From Nannochloropsis oceanica (Eukaryota > Sar > Eustigmatophyceae > Eustigmatales > Monodopsidaceae), in assembly GCA_004519485.1 (NCBI GenBank), contig CP038117.1:777501-841500 (forward strand): DNA of 64,000 nt. Reading direction: 5' to 3'. Both the position numbers and the translations under genes were made by a program. Positions 1 through 11,282 of the stretch are shown here, one piece after another (the stretch's first letter is position 1; each line of letters starts with the position of its first letter). Under the pieces are notes generated by a model. That model searched no databases. It had not been told where the DNA came from and saw only the letters and a list, made by a program, of their open reading frames with translations.

Positions 1-2819
1 TCCACCAGGCCGAGGATGGTTTCAGCTGCGGCCAGGTCAGGCGGATCTAGCTTGGTGCAATAGACAAACGTGGCCCACCGGTAAGTGTCATAACTTGTGT
101 TTGGCTTCAGGACCAAGTCCCCCAGCAGATCTCTCGCCCGGTCCGACTGGCCAACGCGTAAGGAGGCGAGAATCGCAGGGACACCTAAGCGATCATGTTT
201 TACCAGCATCTCCCGCGGTAAGGTAGCAGCCACGTCCGCCAGCTCCTGGAAGCGACATGCTTGCTTCAGACACTTGAAAAGCCGGCGGTAGGTCAGTGGG
301 TTCGGCATCGAGGATGGCCCATGGCTGAGCATTTCGTGATATAGACGCAAAGCCTTCTCCGACATGCCCGTCGGGTCATCACGCACCAAACGGTAGGTCA
401 CGTACATCGCCTCATTGTACATGATCGTGTTGGGGGTACGCCCACTCGCTTTGAATGTCTCAAGCAATTCTAAGGCCTCACGTCGGCTTTTCACATCTGC
501 CTTGGCCAACGCATGCATGAATGCACCGAACATGATATCATTCGAAGCCTCTTCCGGATCGCCCGCCAACGTTCTGAAGCGCGTCAGAAGGCCATTCGCC
601 TGCGTGCGATTCCTCAAATCTGCCGTCACACTAATCATACTGTTCAACACATACGCATCCGCTTTAATCCCCCGACGGGTCATCTCTTCGTAAAAAGCCA
701 AAGCCCGATCTGGCTGCCGCGCGCGCTCAAAGCCCGAAATGAGCATGTTGAAAGTAGCAGCATCCGCAGAGACTTGCCGCATCCTCATTTCTTCAAACAC
801 AGCCTCGGCGTCTGCCATCCGCTCCAACCTTGTGAAGGCGTGCAGCACTGCATTGTAGTGCAAGGTCGAAGGCTTGGCTTCGCCCTTGCGTTGGTTCATT
901 AGCACCATCACCTGCAATGCATCCCCCGGCCGACTAGCTTGGCTGAATACCTTGATTAAATTCATGTAGTCCGTCGGCCCGCTGGCACGCAAGTACCGGT
1001 ACCTTTGCAGGAGAGACAGAATCAAGGAGGCCATATCCAGGCGATGGTGCTCCGACGATAGATACATGGCGCGTGACAACAGACGCTCCCATAAGAGGAG
1101 ATGTTTCTCCTGTTGTGGGGTTGGGGAGGAGGCAGACGCGGAGGTAGCGTCCTTCTTCTTGCCCTTACTACTGCTCTTGTTCTGAGTCCCCACCATCTGG
1201 ACTTGAGCGGTCGACGATGCCAATGCTTGGAAAGTCTCGAATTCTGCCTCCACATCCCCTTGCTTGGCGTAGGCATACATTACATTGCTGGCCGCAGGGA
1301 GCCATACATCAACCCCCGCCGCAAGCATGGCTTTATGCAAGCCTACTATCTTGTCCAGCTCCTGCGTGCGGCGATACGCCCCAATCAGAATCATGCTTGT
1401 GTAGCTGTTACCCACGAAGACATTCCCATCCTGCGACGCTACTATGGCCTCATACACACGCACCGCTAAAGTTTGATCCTCGGCCGAGCCGCTGTCGCAC
1501 GTGGCTCGGATCAGGTTGTTGAGAGGGACGGGGTCCGATGCAGTGCCCGCCACATCGTTGTAATATTCAAGCACAAGATCTGCCGCTGTTGTCAGACGCT
1601 TTGCGCGGAGACAGGCACTAATAGGCCTCCAGTACACTTTGGCAGGTACAGGGTTACCGTCCATCCTGTGATCGCCCTCGCCTCTCGTCCCTTCTTGCCC
1701 CCCAGGAGCAGCAGCCGCGGCCGCAGCGGCCACGGCACTTGTGAATTCCTGCAAGAAAAAAACAGCTTGCGACGGGTCGCTTGCACGTGACGCCCCCGCG
1801 ATCATAACCTCGTATCCTTTGCGACTTATCACGGCCCCATCTCGTAGAGCACGCTTGTACAGCTCCCGGGCGGGAGACGGCAAGTCTCCTTCCAACAACG
1901 CAGCGACCGCCGAGCTGTAGATCCGCCCCTTGTCTGCCACTCCCTTGCCCTCCACTAACACCGCGCTGGAAACCACGTCTTCATAGCTACCCGCGCGTCC
2001 AAAGGCTGCCACCAGCGATGTGTACAGCGCCGCATCTCCCTCCACACCCAGGGTGGCCAATGCCGCGCTCACTTCCCGCAGAGCTGGCACCAGGCCCTTG
2101 TCACTCAACAGTCGAATCATGAACATCAGTAGGGATACCAAAGGCTTGCTGTCGTGTTTTTTGAAACGCTTGAGGAGCTTTACAGCCTCGTGGGGTCGAC
2201 CGCTCTGCAAGCAGGTGTAGAGGGTGCCGCCCAGCATGCCCGGCGTCAACGGCAGGCCGTCTTCTTGCTCCGCCTCATGCAGCAAGGCTAGCGACAGGTC
2301 CCAGGTGTAGCGCTTATTGGACATCTTAAGCAAGGCCTCATACAGGGATATATGGGGAGGCGTGCCCATGGCCCGTAGCATGGCCAGGAGCTTCTGACAA
2401 CCGTTGGTGTTACCCAGCCTGCAGGTGGCTTTCAGCAACTCGACCAGCCCCTCCGCAGGAACCTGCTCTGGCCGCTTTAAAAGACGGCGGGCTGCTCGCC
2501 GCCGCGTATTTTGGTCCCCCAGATACTCGAGTAGGTCCCCCACCGATGAAGATGTTGGTATGGCGGGCGAGATGAAGGCGGCGGAAGCCTTGCTTTCCTT
2601 GGAGGTGATGGAGGCGGGGGAGGACGTCGTTGATCCTGCGGCTTCATTCTCATCCGCCGCATGGATCCTGTGAACCAAGCGTTGGGTAGACCATGCAGCG
2701 CAGAAGGCAGCAGGATGGCTAAAGGCTTGTACGACGGCGTTGGCGGCACATAGCAGCAAGCAAACGAGAGTCCAGGCGGCTGCTGCGACCCCATCTTTTC
2801 TCCTTCCCATCATCATCAT
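1..2819 (-). CDS. Pentatricopeptide repeat (PPR) protein, probably plastid-targeted, partial
   Basis: The reverse strand is open from an ATG at 2819 to the left edge, about 939 residues with no stop, so the C-terminus lies outside the window. An in-frame TAG lies just upstream of this ATG, which fixes the start. Residues about 12-32 are hydrophobic and lead into AVVQAFSHP, a signal peptide followed by a Phe at the cleavage site, which in heterokont algae marks plastid import. The body is helical and holds many PPR-like units such as STLHYNAVLHAFTRLERM and NMLISGFERARQPDRALAFY. PPR proteins bind organellar RNA and act in its processing, stability or translation; the target here cannot be told. 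Ala/Ser-rich linkers separate some repeats. Confidence is high for the family and moderate for the location. Confidence 0.85.
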   Translation of the reverse strand, partial: MMMMGRRKDGVAAAAWTLVCLLLCAANAVVQAFSHPAAFCAAWSTQRLVHRIHAADENEAAGSTTSSPASITSKESKASAAFISPAIPTSSSVGDLLEYLGDQNTRRRAARRLLKRPEQVPAEGLVELLKATCRLGNTNGCQKLLAMLRAMGTPPHISLYEALLKMSNKRYTWDLSLALLHEAEQEDGLPLTPGMLGGTLYTCLQSGRPHEAVKLLKRFKKHDSKPLVSLLMFMIRLLSDKGLVPALREVSAALATLGVEGDAALYTSLVAAFGRAGSYEDVVSSAVLVEGKGVADKGRIYSSAVAALLEGDLPSPARELYKRALRDGAVISRKGYEVMIAGASRASDPSQAVFFLQEFTSAVAAAAAAAAPGGQEGTRGEGDHRMDGNPVPAKVYWRPISACLRAKRLTTAADLVLEYYNDVAGTASDPVPLNNLIRATCDSGSAEDQTLAVRVYEAIVASQDGNVFVGNSYTSMILIGAYRRTQELDKIVGLHKAMLAAGVDVWLPAASNVMYAYAKQGDVEAEFETFQALASSTAQVQMVGTQNKSSSKGKKKDATSASASSPTPQQEKHLLLWERLLSRAMYLSSEHHRLDMASLILSLLQRYRYLRASGPTDYMNLIKVFSQASRPGDALQVMVLMNQRKGEAKPSTLHYNAVLHAFTRLERMADAEAVFEEMRMRQVSADAATFNMLISGFERARQPDRALAFYEEMTRRGIKADAYVLNSMISVTADLRNRTQANGLLTRFRTLAGDPEEASNDIMFGAFMHALAKADVKSRREALELLETFKASGRTPNTIMYNEAMYVTYRLVRDDPTGMSEKALRLYHEMLSHGPSSMPNPLTYRRLFKCLKQACRFQELADVAATLPREMLVKHDRLGVPAILASLRVGQSDRARDLLGDLVLKPNTSYDTYRWATFVYCTKLDPPDLAAAETILGLV

Positions 2820-3570
2820 GGCTGCGGGCTTGCTTGCTTGTCTCTACTGCCGTGCCATGGTTGCTCGCTTGTCGTTCGTGGTTGTAAATATGAAAAGCGC
2901 CTGTGTGAACGTGAAGGAAGGAGCAGAGAGAGCATATGAGCGTCGGCATAGCAATTTGTCGGGGTGGGACAAGGAATGGAAAGGCTTCGGATACTGAGCT
3001 TCCTCACTAGAAGCCACTATTTTTCGAAAAATCAAGCAAATCGGTATATACGAGCAACTAATTGTCACGTGAAGTTCCAAAGATGTATTCTTTACCAAAA
3101 TGCCCTCCTTTTCCCCTTTTCTTGTCATTGTTAGTCGTGTTGTCTCGTGGGTCTCTCTCTCTCTCTCCCTCACTCGGTCTCTACCTTTCCCTCCCCATTT
3201 ATTTTGCTCCTCAAGGGGGGTAATGTCGCGTCTGTTACTGGCCTCCTTCACAAAATTATTTGTTCTCGTCAGCATTTTGTAACGGGAATGTGGATTTGCT
3301 GTGTCCAGCAACAAAAATGACGTTTTCCTGCATGTGTGCATCGACACCCCTTCTTCGTCCGTCGTTCCCTCTCCGCTTCTCTTCGTCCCACTTATCCCTC
3401 CATCGCTTTTCGAACGCACGCACCGCTTGCCGGACTCTCCTAATCGTTTACGCATCCTTCCTCCAGCACGCGGCCACACCCGCCACACGCCCTCCTTCTC
3501 CTCCCTGTCGTCGCCCCCTATTCACACACTTTCCTTCGTGACTTCCCACTCCATCTATCTCATGTCATTT
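2820..3570. other. Intergenic: PPR 5' leader and GUN4 3' flank
   Basis: No convincing gene. The stretch holds the PPR upstream region, a short CT microsatellite near 3151-3170 and CT-rich DNA toward 3570. An open frame on the minus strand (2844-3488) is low complexity and looks like chance. Confidence 0.5.
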
Positions 3571-4664
3571 CTACTCTTTTTTCTCCTCTTTATTCCAATC
3601 CGTCTCCCACAGAGGGTAAGTCAGCAAATTTTTCAACAGAGACGTGCCGCGTAGGGCCGAGGTGAGAGGTAGGTGGCCGGGGGGAGCCTTGTCCAAATCG
3701 TAGATAAACTCAGAGTTACCAAACCACTTAAGCTTGCGCTCGATCCCGTTCTCCATCATATTCCACCCAATCTTCCGGCAAAATCGCTCGAAATCCTTGC
3801 CCACCGTTACTTGGTTCCAGATCGCGCGCTGGACTGTGAATCCAAACTTGCCCTTGCTGTACTTGAGCCAGAGCTTCTCGATCGTCGCCATGTCCGCCTC
3901 CGGCAAGCCTCTTACCTCAGTAAAATACACATATCCCCGCTTTTGCGCATCCTCCCCGGCAATCTGAATGAGAGCATCGCGGGTAAATTGGTCGGCGGCC
4001 TTGAAGTCTCCGGTAAGCAGCATGTTGGCCAAGGGCACATAGTCCACCCCGCACTCGGACTTGAGCACGTCCTTCTCCAGTTCTTCTGCGGCCGCCTGAT
4101 CGGAGGCCGCGTCCGTTGATTCGCTGAAGTAGTGATGGTGAGGAGAGTCATAGAGGAGAAAGAGAAGAGATGTCTTCAAGTAGCAATTTGATCGGAGAGT
4201 GGTGGCGGGTGCAGGCGATATAGAATTAGAAAGGAGGGGTTCGATAAACCTATATAATAAGACATCACCAAATCTAGAAGCACCATCATACATATGAAGA
4301 TAAACATGAAAGCTCGCAGAGTATGCATGCTGGCATCGATGGTAGAAGTAGCAGAAAGATCATTTTGTTCGTACAAAGGAATATTTCTCCCGAGCGCGAG
4401 ACCAGGCCCGGGCTCCTATGCCCCTTTTTCGACGACCTTTGCCATCATCCCTGCATGTACTTACGCAATCGTGGAGTAAAGCCGTTTGCATGGCAGCGAT
4501 ATGGCTACTGGTAGGGCGACACACGAAGAGGCGGTCGTGATCATGCCTCCTCGTGCTGCCGTTGCTCTTAGCATGACAACTGGTCTGAAAGCGACTACCT
4601 GAGAGACGCACAGCATCCACATCAGGCCCAAGGCCCCGGTCCCGATGCTCATAGTGGCATGCAT
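3571..4664 (-). CDS. GUN4: GUN4-type tetrapyrrole-binding protein, plastid
   Basis: GUN4 binds protoporphyrin and Mg-protoporphyrin and stimulates Mg-chelatase in chlorophyll synthesis. Two exons: 4664-4465 and 4123-3571. The intron 4464-4124 has a GTAAGT donor and a CTTCAG acceptor, and the join reads STIAESTDAA in frame; total 250 residues. Exon 1 encodes a signal peptide ending VSQVVAFRP, a Phe-containing plastid bipartite signal. The GUN4 domain is in exon 2: LANMLLTGDFKAADQFT, then FTEVRGLPEADMATIEKLW, then GKFGFTVQRAIW and KIGWN near the end. A second possible start is the ATG at 4652. An acidic EELEKDVLKSE helix precedes the domain. Strong call. Confidence 0.93.
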
Positions 4665-5474
4665 ATCCTTCTGTGCATTGTGTTGCGTGACGACGTGGAG
4701 AAGAACAAGTGAGGCGACGCGCCTAGCTAGGATCGATGGCCATCGAATGATAGCTACAGCAGTGCAACTTGTCATGTGGAACTTTTGGGTCTTTCTTTAC
4801 ATGTGCAGTCCAGCGGGCCTGCGCACTGTCACCACTTATGCATGACATTCCTGCCGTACACCTCATACTGTGGGTTTACATGAAGACGAGGATTGGAGTG
4901 CAAGGGAGCAGCAGGAGTTGGAAAAGGCATCGAGTGTATCCTAAGGTCTGAGGTCCGGTCCGACCGGCAGCCGGATCGCCAAAATCTCCGCGCAAAATCG
5001 ATCCTGTCGGACAAGCAGGGGGCGCTCACACTCTTACAAGCCCCTTCCTCATCGGCAATGCTCTCACACAGGCAACTGCATTGTCTGGTCGTCCAATCCG
5101 GAGGGCGCCCTGGATTATAGTGCAACCGGTGGTGGTGCAGGCCAACCTCCTGAACTCCTGCGACCTCCCGTCTCAGATCTTTTTATCGTCATCCCATCCG
5201 TGCATCTCCCACCCCGCATTGCACGGCACACCTGCCTGTAAGGCGTGCGCTACCTCAAGAAATCGTACCGAGGATGGGGTTGATCAGGCGAAGGCTTGTT
5301 GTCTTTTTGGTGGGTGCCGTGGGGAATTGCTTTTAATGGCGCATGCATGCCAAAGCAGGTCAACATGCCGAACACCCCCCCTCCCTTGGCGGGGTGCTTA
5401 GGTTTTGTGCATTTGTAAAACATTACGTGACAATCGAATGACCTCCCATATCTTTATTTTCCCCCACATCAGCC
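4665..5474. other. Intergenic between divergent GUN4 and dihydroxyacetone kinase
   Basis: About 0.8 kb between two divergent starts, presumably holding both promoters. Several short open frames are present but none has recognisable content. No clear TATA box or repeat was seen. Confidence 0.5.
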
Positions 5475-7259
5475 ATGGCAAGCGCCACCGCCCTGCACCG
5501 GGCAAAGAAGCTCATCAACGCGCCCGAGAGTTTGGTGGAGGAAGCCGTTCAAGGTATGCTGCTCGCTCACCCTAAGACGCTCGCACGCCTCGACGGTCTG
5601 CACGTACTCTTGCGGGTCGATTACGCTAACGTGAAAGCTTACCAAGTCGCATTAATTTCAGGCGGAGGCAGCGGACACGAGCCAGCCCACGGGGGGTTCG
5701 TCGCGGACGGCATGCTGAGTGCGGCTGTGCTTGGGGATGTGTTTGCTTCGCCGAGCGTAGGCAGCATTTTGGCAGCCATTCGGGCTGTAACTGGACCTCG
5801 AGGCACCTTGCTTATTGTCAAGCGTTACACGGGCGACCTGCTGAATTTTGGCATGGCACGCGAACAAGCCTTGAGCGAGGGGTTGCTAGTGGAGATGGTG
5901 GTGGTGGCGGACGATTGCGCTTTGCCGCAAGCAAAGGGCATCACCGGCCGACGGGGGGTAGCGGGGACGGTCTTGGTCCATAAGATCGCGGGAGCTGCGG
6001 CCTCGGCGGGATTGGATTTGATGCATGTCAAGGCAGAGGCCGAGCAGGCCATTTCCGACATGGGCTCATTAGGCCTGGCACTATCTGTGTGTACGGTGCC
6101 GGGCTCAACGCCTTCGGCGCGATTGGATGGAGACACGGTGGAGCTGGGAATGGGTATTCACGGCGAGGAGGGGATCGAGCGCATGCCCCTGCAACCTGTC
6201 GACGTTTTGATAGAGCGGATGATACAGACTATCATCAGCAAGGAGGGTGAGGGAGGGCACGGGTACCTTCCGCTGGCTCCAAATCAAGACGTGGCACTGC
6301 TGGTCAACAATCTGGGAGCTACTCCACTCATTGAGTTAAATGTTGTGGTCAGACGGGCAGTGCAGGTGCTGGAGAGTGCACCGGTCTTTGCCCGTGTCCA
6401 CCGTGTGTTTGTGGGGCCTTATATGACTTCCTTGGAGATGGCTGGCGTGTCGCTGACCATTTTGAAAGCAATGCCGGAGTGCTTAGCTCGATTGGACGCG
6501 CCCACCAAAGCTCCAGGTTGGCTCTCGGCGGAGGTACGCGTGCCTGGAACGACAGGAGCCTCGATACCTTTGTCTCCTGCCCCCAAAAGAAGCAATGCTG
6601 ATACCGACGATTCCTCCGCCTCTACATCGCCTTCTTCTTCACTTCTTCACGCCATCAAGATGTACCAAAACAACACTTTAGCCGTAGGCGCAGCTTTGAT
6701 TAAAGAAGAGGGTTATTTGAATGAGTTGGACAGCTATGGGGGCGACGGAGATTGCGGCGTAACGCTCAAGCGTGGAGCGAAGGCCGCGATGGATCTTCCC
6801 GCGGATGTGGAACCGCGCAATGCCTCCGATTATGTCACCTCTGTAGCTAATGCTGTAAGCGACTCTATGGGAGGGACGTCGGGAGCACTCTTCGAAATCT
6901 TTTTTCGGGCGCTAGCCCGTTCATTGTCCGAGCAACAGGCGATGATCCCTACGCCGGAGCAGTGGGCAATCGGTGTGAAGCACGCCGTTGAGCGTATGTC
7001 TTTCTATAGTGGCGCAAAGCCGGGCTACCGCACGATGTTGGACGCTTGGATCCCAGCAAGCGAGGCTTTGCTGGCCGGTAAAGGGTTGGAAGGAGCGGCA
7101 GCGGCCGCGAGAGCTGGTGCGGACGCGACCAAAACGATGGAGGCTATGGCGGGGAGGGCAAATTACGTGCCGATATCTGTGACCCATGGGCATGCAGACC
7201 CTGGTGCCGCGGCCGTGGCTCTCGCTTTTGAGGTTATTCGGAGAAATCATTGCGGATGA
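5475..7259 (+). CDS. DAK: Dihydroxyacetone kinase (ATP-dependent, DhaK-DhaL type)
   Basis: Phosphorylates dihydroxyacetone (and in the animal homologue TKFC also glyceraldehyde) with ATP, feeding glycerol and triose carbon into glycolysis. Single exon, 594 residues, the usual length for the eukaryotic fused enzyme. The DhaK domain has the substrate loop GGGSGHEP at about residues 63-70 and GMGIHGEEG near 226-234, whose His forms the covalent hemiaminal with the substrate. The DhaL ATP-binding domain starts near residue 395 with the Mg-binding YGGDGDCG motif near 420 and continues with SMGGTSGALFEIFF. The ATG at 5475 sits in CAGCCATGG. No organelle signal is evident, so it is probably cytosolic. 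FMN cyclase activity, known for animal TKFC, cannot be judged. Confidence 0.97.
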   Translation: MASATALHRAKKLINAPESLVEEAVQGMLLAHPKTLARLDGLHVLLRVDYANVKAYQVALISGGGSGHEPAHGGFVADGMLSAAVLGDVFASPSVGSILAAIRAVTGPRGTLLIVKRYTGDLLNFGMAREQALSEGLLVEMVVVADDCALPQAKGITGRRGVAGTVLVHKIAGAAASAGLDLMHVKAEAEQAISDMGSLGLALSVCTVPGSTPSARLDGDTVELGMGIHGEEGIERMPLQPVDVLIERMIQTIISKEGEGGHGYLPLAPNQDVALLVNNLGATPLIELNVVVRRAVQVLESAPVFARVHRVFVGPYMTSLEMAGVSLTILKAMPECLARLDAPTKAPGWLSAEVRVPGTTGASIPLSPAPKRSNADTDDSSASTSPSSSLLHAIKMYQNNTLAVGAALIKEEGYLNELDSYGGDGDCGVTLKRGAKAAMDLPADVEPRNASDYVTSVANAVSDSMGGTSGALFEIFFRALARSLSEQQAMIPTPEQWAIGVKHAVERMSFYSGAKPGYRTMLDAWIPASEALLAGKGLEGAAAAARAGADATKTMEAMAGRANYVPISVTHGHADPGAAAVALAFEVIRRNHCG

Positions 7260-7580
7260 ACAATGGCTAAGCTTTAATGCGAGAGAAAGATTGAGATAAT
7301 TTATGTTTTTTGTCGACCGATAAGGAAAGAGTTTAATGAACCAAAGAAGGGTTGCAAGCATGTGATTCGAAGCAAGCAAAATTAAGTTTCTTTGAATTTC
7401 AAGAGATGCTTAAAACTGACTGGTCTGTTTTTATTCGGATACATCTACAAAATAAACACACATGCATAAATGCATACGCAATAGAAGTGAAAATCTGCTT
7501 GATTTAGTGGTTTGTGCGAATGTACATACTTACGTATGACAATTTGCACTCACATTCTTCTATATTCCTATTCAAAACCT
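7260..7580. other. Short convergent 3' intergenic region
   Basis: AT-rich 3' flanks of two convergent genes. No gene or clear repeat is seen. Confidence 0.5.
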
Positions 7581-10050
7581 TTATGAGAGAGAACAGCACA
7601 CACTCGGAAAAATGTGCTCCGAGAGCTCACGAGAAAAGCTTCCCACACCACCCAAGAACCCTGGGCTGCTCTCGTACTCCTCTTCGCCCGTCAACGCGCC
7701 AATCGCCTGCTGCAACTCCGAAATCCATCTATTCTCCTCCTCCACCGTAAAACACTGCAAGGTTAAAGTCTTGAGGAGCCCTGTCCGACTGCTGGTCAGC
7801 AGCAAGTCAATGACCGTATCCGGCTCCAGCGTCTCGGAAAACGAGCTCGGCGATGTACTGGTTGACGGGGCCGAGAATGAGGTCTTCTGCCAACTACTGC
7901 TCCTACCCCTGCCCCTTATGCCACCGCTGCTCGAAAGGGTTGCGGCGATGGGCAACCGACGGGACTCGACGATGCAGTCAGCTGTAAGGACTATTGTCTC
8001 CTTTGGTGGCTTGTGACTTCGTAGGTCACTCGGGTTCGAGTACAGGGCCAGGCGGGGAAAGCTCTCTTTTCCTGTTAAAGTTGCCGTGGAGAGGGAAGGC
8101 AATCTCGTGGATAATGCTGACGAGGTGGCGGCTGTTACGAATACTGTTGGTGGTCCTACTTGTAGTTCTATTTGTGGTTTAGCTGCGGTTGCAGCAATTA
8201 TGGGCATTTCGGGGGCGAGCAGGACCATATACCGTTTTCGCCGCGACATGTTCACCCACCCTTGATACTTCTCGTTCCGAACCGTTTCTTCCACCCTGAT
8301 GCGGGCGTCAGCCCGACAAGCACTCGCTGTCCTTCGCATTCCTTCTTCCACGCGCTGCTTCCGCTCCTCCATGCTGATCATGTCTTCCCGTTCTGGATTT
8401 GGCCGTCGCTTTCCCCCTGCTAGCTCTTCCAAGGCGCTCATCGTCAGACCTCCTCTTGACAAAGCTGCCTCAGTAGGCTTTACCTCCTCCTCAGTCTCCT
8501 CATCTTCCTCCTCCCCCTCGCCCGTGACAGCAGCCAAAGTGCGAACAGTCATCCCTAGCATCCCTGCAGTCGTCTCGTCCATCCCTCTCCCCATTCCCCC
8601 TTCACCACCGCCGCCAAAACCTGAGTTGCTCTCATCCTTACGAAGCATTCCCGGTGAGGGTGGGAGGACCGACAAATGACTCGCACTCTCGGCTCGTTTT
8701 CCTTCCCCGTCACCCGCCTCACCCCAAGGAGTGGGTTGCTGCGACGACGAGACAGGAACAGGAGTCCAAACCGCGTCATGCTGCTGCAGCTGCTGTTGCG
8801 GCTGGTGAGGATACTGGGCCAGCGGTGCTTGTGGTGGAGTGGCAGTAATGATGCTGACGGGCTGGGTACAGGAGACGGAGGAACGAAGGTGCAAGGTGTG
8901 AGGATTTTGGATGGAAAGCTCGAATGGGGCCAGTGGGACGAGGGACGATTCTACAATCGGTATCCTTTGCTTTTGCAGTGATGATGGTGGCTGTTGTCGT
9001 GATGATGGTGACATTGGTACTACAGGGCGGCTAAATGCTGGTTCGCTGGACGGCAAAGAAGGGGCAGACATTTGCATCCGACCGTCCGAGCCTAGTGGGG
9101 TCCCACGCTCCACGCAGGTGGCCGTGTCGCCATTGCGCGTGCTAGGAGTAGACAGGATGGACGACTGACCCGGCGGAAACCCAACTAATTCCTGCTCGCT
9201 CTGTCGCTGGATCGATTCAATTGCCTCCTGGATGTGCTCTATCCATTCGTCGTTGTCCCGACCGCCGTTGCTGGAGAAAGTGAAGGACTTATCGTTCGTC
9301 TCCGTTCCACCTCCTCCATCTCCCTTGACAAGAAATATCAGCTTGGTCTTGTCCTCAGGCACGTGCACAAAGTCCAGCACTGAGTCATCAGCCAGCCTCA
9401 ATTTCTCCACATTTTCCATTCCAACCATGGGGCCGGTGTTTTCCTCATTTTGGTAGAAGCTCAGGGTGCTGCCCTCCAACACGAGGAACCTGTATAAGGT
9501 GGTAGCGGCGAGAGAGGCGTTGCGTAATTGAAAAAGACAAATTTTGAATACATTCGGAACATGGGAAGCATTTAGGTCAGGGTACAAAATTCGACCAAAG
9601 CACTATGGCGGGGACTCCATATCGAGGAAGGGGCCAGTCGACCACGCGATCCCGACGCATATGCAGTGGATTGAAGGGTCATGCACATTACACACCCGTA
9701 TCCTATAAAAAAACTGAGAATATGCACCTTTTGGGTTTAACATCCATACACCTTTCGTCCGTGACCCAGCCCTGGAAGAGGATGTGGTTGTCAGGCACGG
9801 TCCGTGTGACGAGGGGGTGGGGGGGGGAGCGTCGAAAGTCAACCAAATTTGTGCTGCAGCCGTCCACAACTGGCTCCATGACCTTGACAGATCGGTGGGC
9901 GGACTTGACAGCAGCACATTCCTCATTACTGACCCGGCTTGTGGAACAAGGCGCGGGAGCAGGCCCGGTGTCGTTGCTCCTTCCCCCTCTTCCGTTGCCA
10001 CTCCGGCTGCTCCCACTGCCGCTCCCACCCAGGCCAAAGATGGAGGGCAT
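7581..10050 (-). CDS. PH-domain protein of unknown function
   Basis: Two exons, 10050-9728 and 9489-7581, giving 743 residues. The intron (9727-9490) divides a pleckstrin-homology domain: exon 1 ends ILFQGWVTDERCMDVKPKR and exon 2 continues FLVLEGSTLSFYQNEE, with the closing helix DNDEWIEHIQEAIESIQ. A second PH-like unit seems to lie at the C-terminus (SRTGLLKTLTLQCFTVEE, then NRWISELQQAIGAL). Between them is a long Ser/Pro/Gln-rich disordered linker and a charged helix. An alternative donor 24 bases earlier would keep the frame but gives a shorter first PH strand loop. PH domains bind phosphoinositides or proteins, so a membrane adaptor role is plausible. No catalytic domain was found. Confidence 0.75.
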
Positions 10051-11282
10051 GGCGCCTATATGCGCATAAACAAGGGGAAAGAAACGGTCGATCGTGAATG
10101 TAAAGTAAATGGAGATATATGCGCACGTCTTAATTTGGCGTGGGGAGAGAAGATGGTGAGAGAGGAGTTTCAGCGGAGGGGTGCCAGAGCGTCATCTCGC
10201 CCAGTGGACGGCGATGTTGCTTGCTTTTTCCATGCTGCTAGTTGCCTTCTCACATCAGATTGTGGAAGCTGTAATACACGAGGATAGGAACTACGACTGC
10301 GACGGGCATAGGTGTCCTGGTTGCTCAGTGCATGATCCTTGGCCCACATAACGCGAAAAAGTAAGGCTTATGGGCCCATGTCGACCGTTAGTAATGGTCG
10401 TATCGGTCGACGTCGACACCCGCATTGGTCCTCGAGTGGCGAGTAGTGCTGCAGCCCTTTTCGTGAATTGCCGGCGCTCGGACTACTACGACCTGGACCC
10501 AACTGAATTGTCTACGACTTAAGATTGCAAACTAATTCCATTTTCCAAGCCATGTAGTCCGTGCCTCCGGGACAAGGGGTCATTTTATGGATAATGAGCC
10601 ATTGTACCACTGGCAGCAGTCCCCATTCGCTGCCAGTTTGAGCTTTGATCTTCGCAGGAGGCCAACTGCCAGTCTCTTTCTGCTTCTGTTCCTATACTAA
10701 TAATATATATATTCCCCCCATTAGCAATCCTCTCATTTCCCTGCTTCTTCATGGAGGAAATGTACTTTCATTTGTCTGCCCAATGAAGAAGGCTTCTTCG
10801 CTTGGTGTAGGCTTCCCACCCCTTCAATCCTTCCACCACAGCTCTCAATCCTTTCTAAGGAACAGAGCTCCTCACCACCCTGAATCGAGCATTTGGGATC
10901 TTTCTACCATGGGACGTTCTTTCCCGGCTAGCCCGGCTCCGCCTCTCGTGTTCTCACACAGTGCACACAGTTCGAAAATCATGACAGGTGTGTGTGCAGG
11001 TCCACGGGGCTTCGTTAGCTGCTTGCTGCACGTTGGCCTCCCCACGCACCTCCCCCGTCCGCGCGCGTGCCATTTCTTGTTCGGGCATGCAACTTTGCCA
11101 TGATCGCAACTGGACTCAGTAATCCAGCACCGGGTCATGGAATTTAAGTAGAGGCAGCCACAGCCCTACATATCCATCCACGCGCACACATTCCCAGCAA
11201 CCCACACTGACCATCTCCCCAAAAAAATCCCGCAAACCCACAGGTCCCTCCTCCCAACAACTCTCCACATCAACCATATACT
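10051..11282. other. Intergenic, divergent promoter region of the PH protein and LHC genes
   Basis: About 1.2 kb between two divergent starts. Near 10380-10425 there is an inverted pair TGTCGACC / GGTCGACGTCGACA. A plus-strand open frame at 10645-11103 has no recognisable content. The last 150 bp before the LHC start are CA-rich leader-like DNA. Confidence 0.45.

Noticed and set aside
2844-3488. 214-residue minus-strand open frame
   Set aside because: Composition is Arg/Glu/Ser-biased with CT-repeat products. It overlaps the PPR 5' region and has no domain or conserved pattern.
10645-11103. 152-residue plus-strand open frame before the LHC gene
   Set aside because: No recognisable motif or codon pattern like the neighbours; more likely upstream DNA of the LHC gene.
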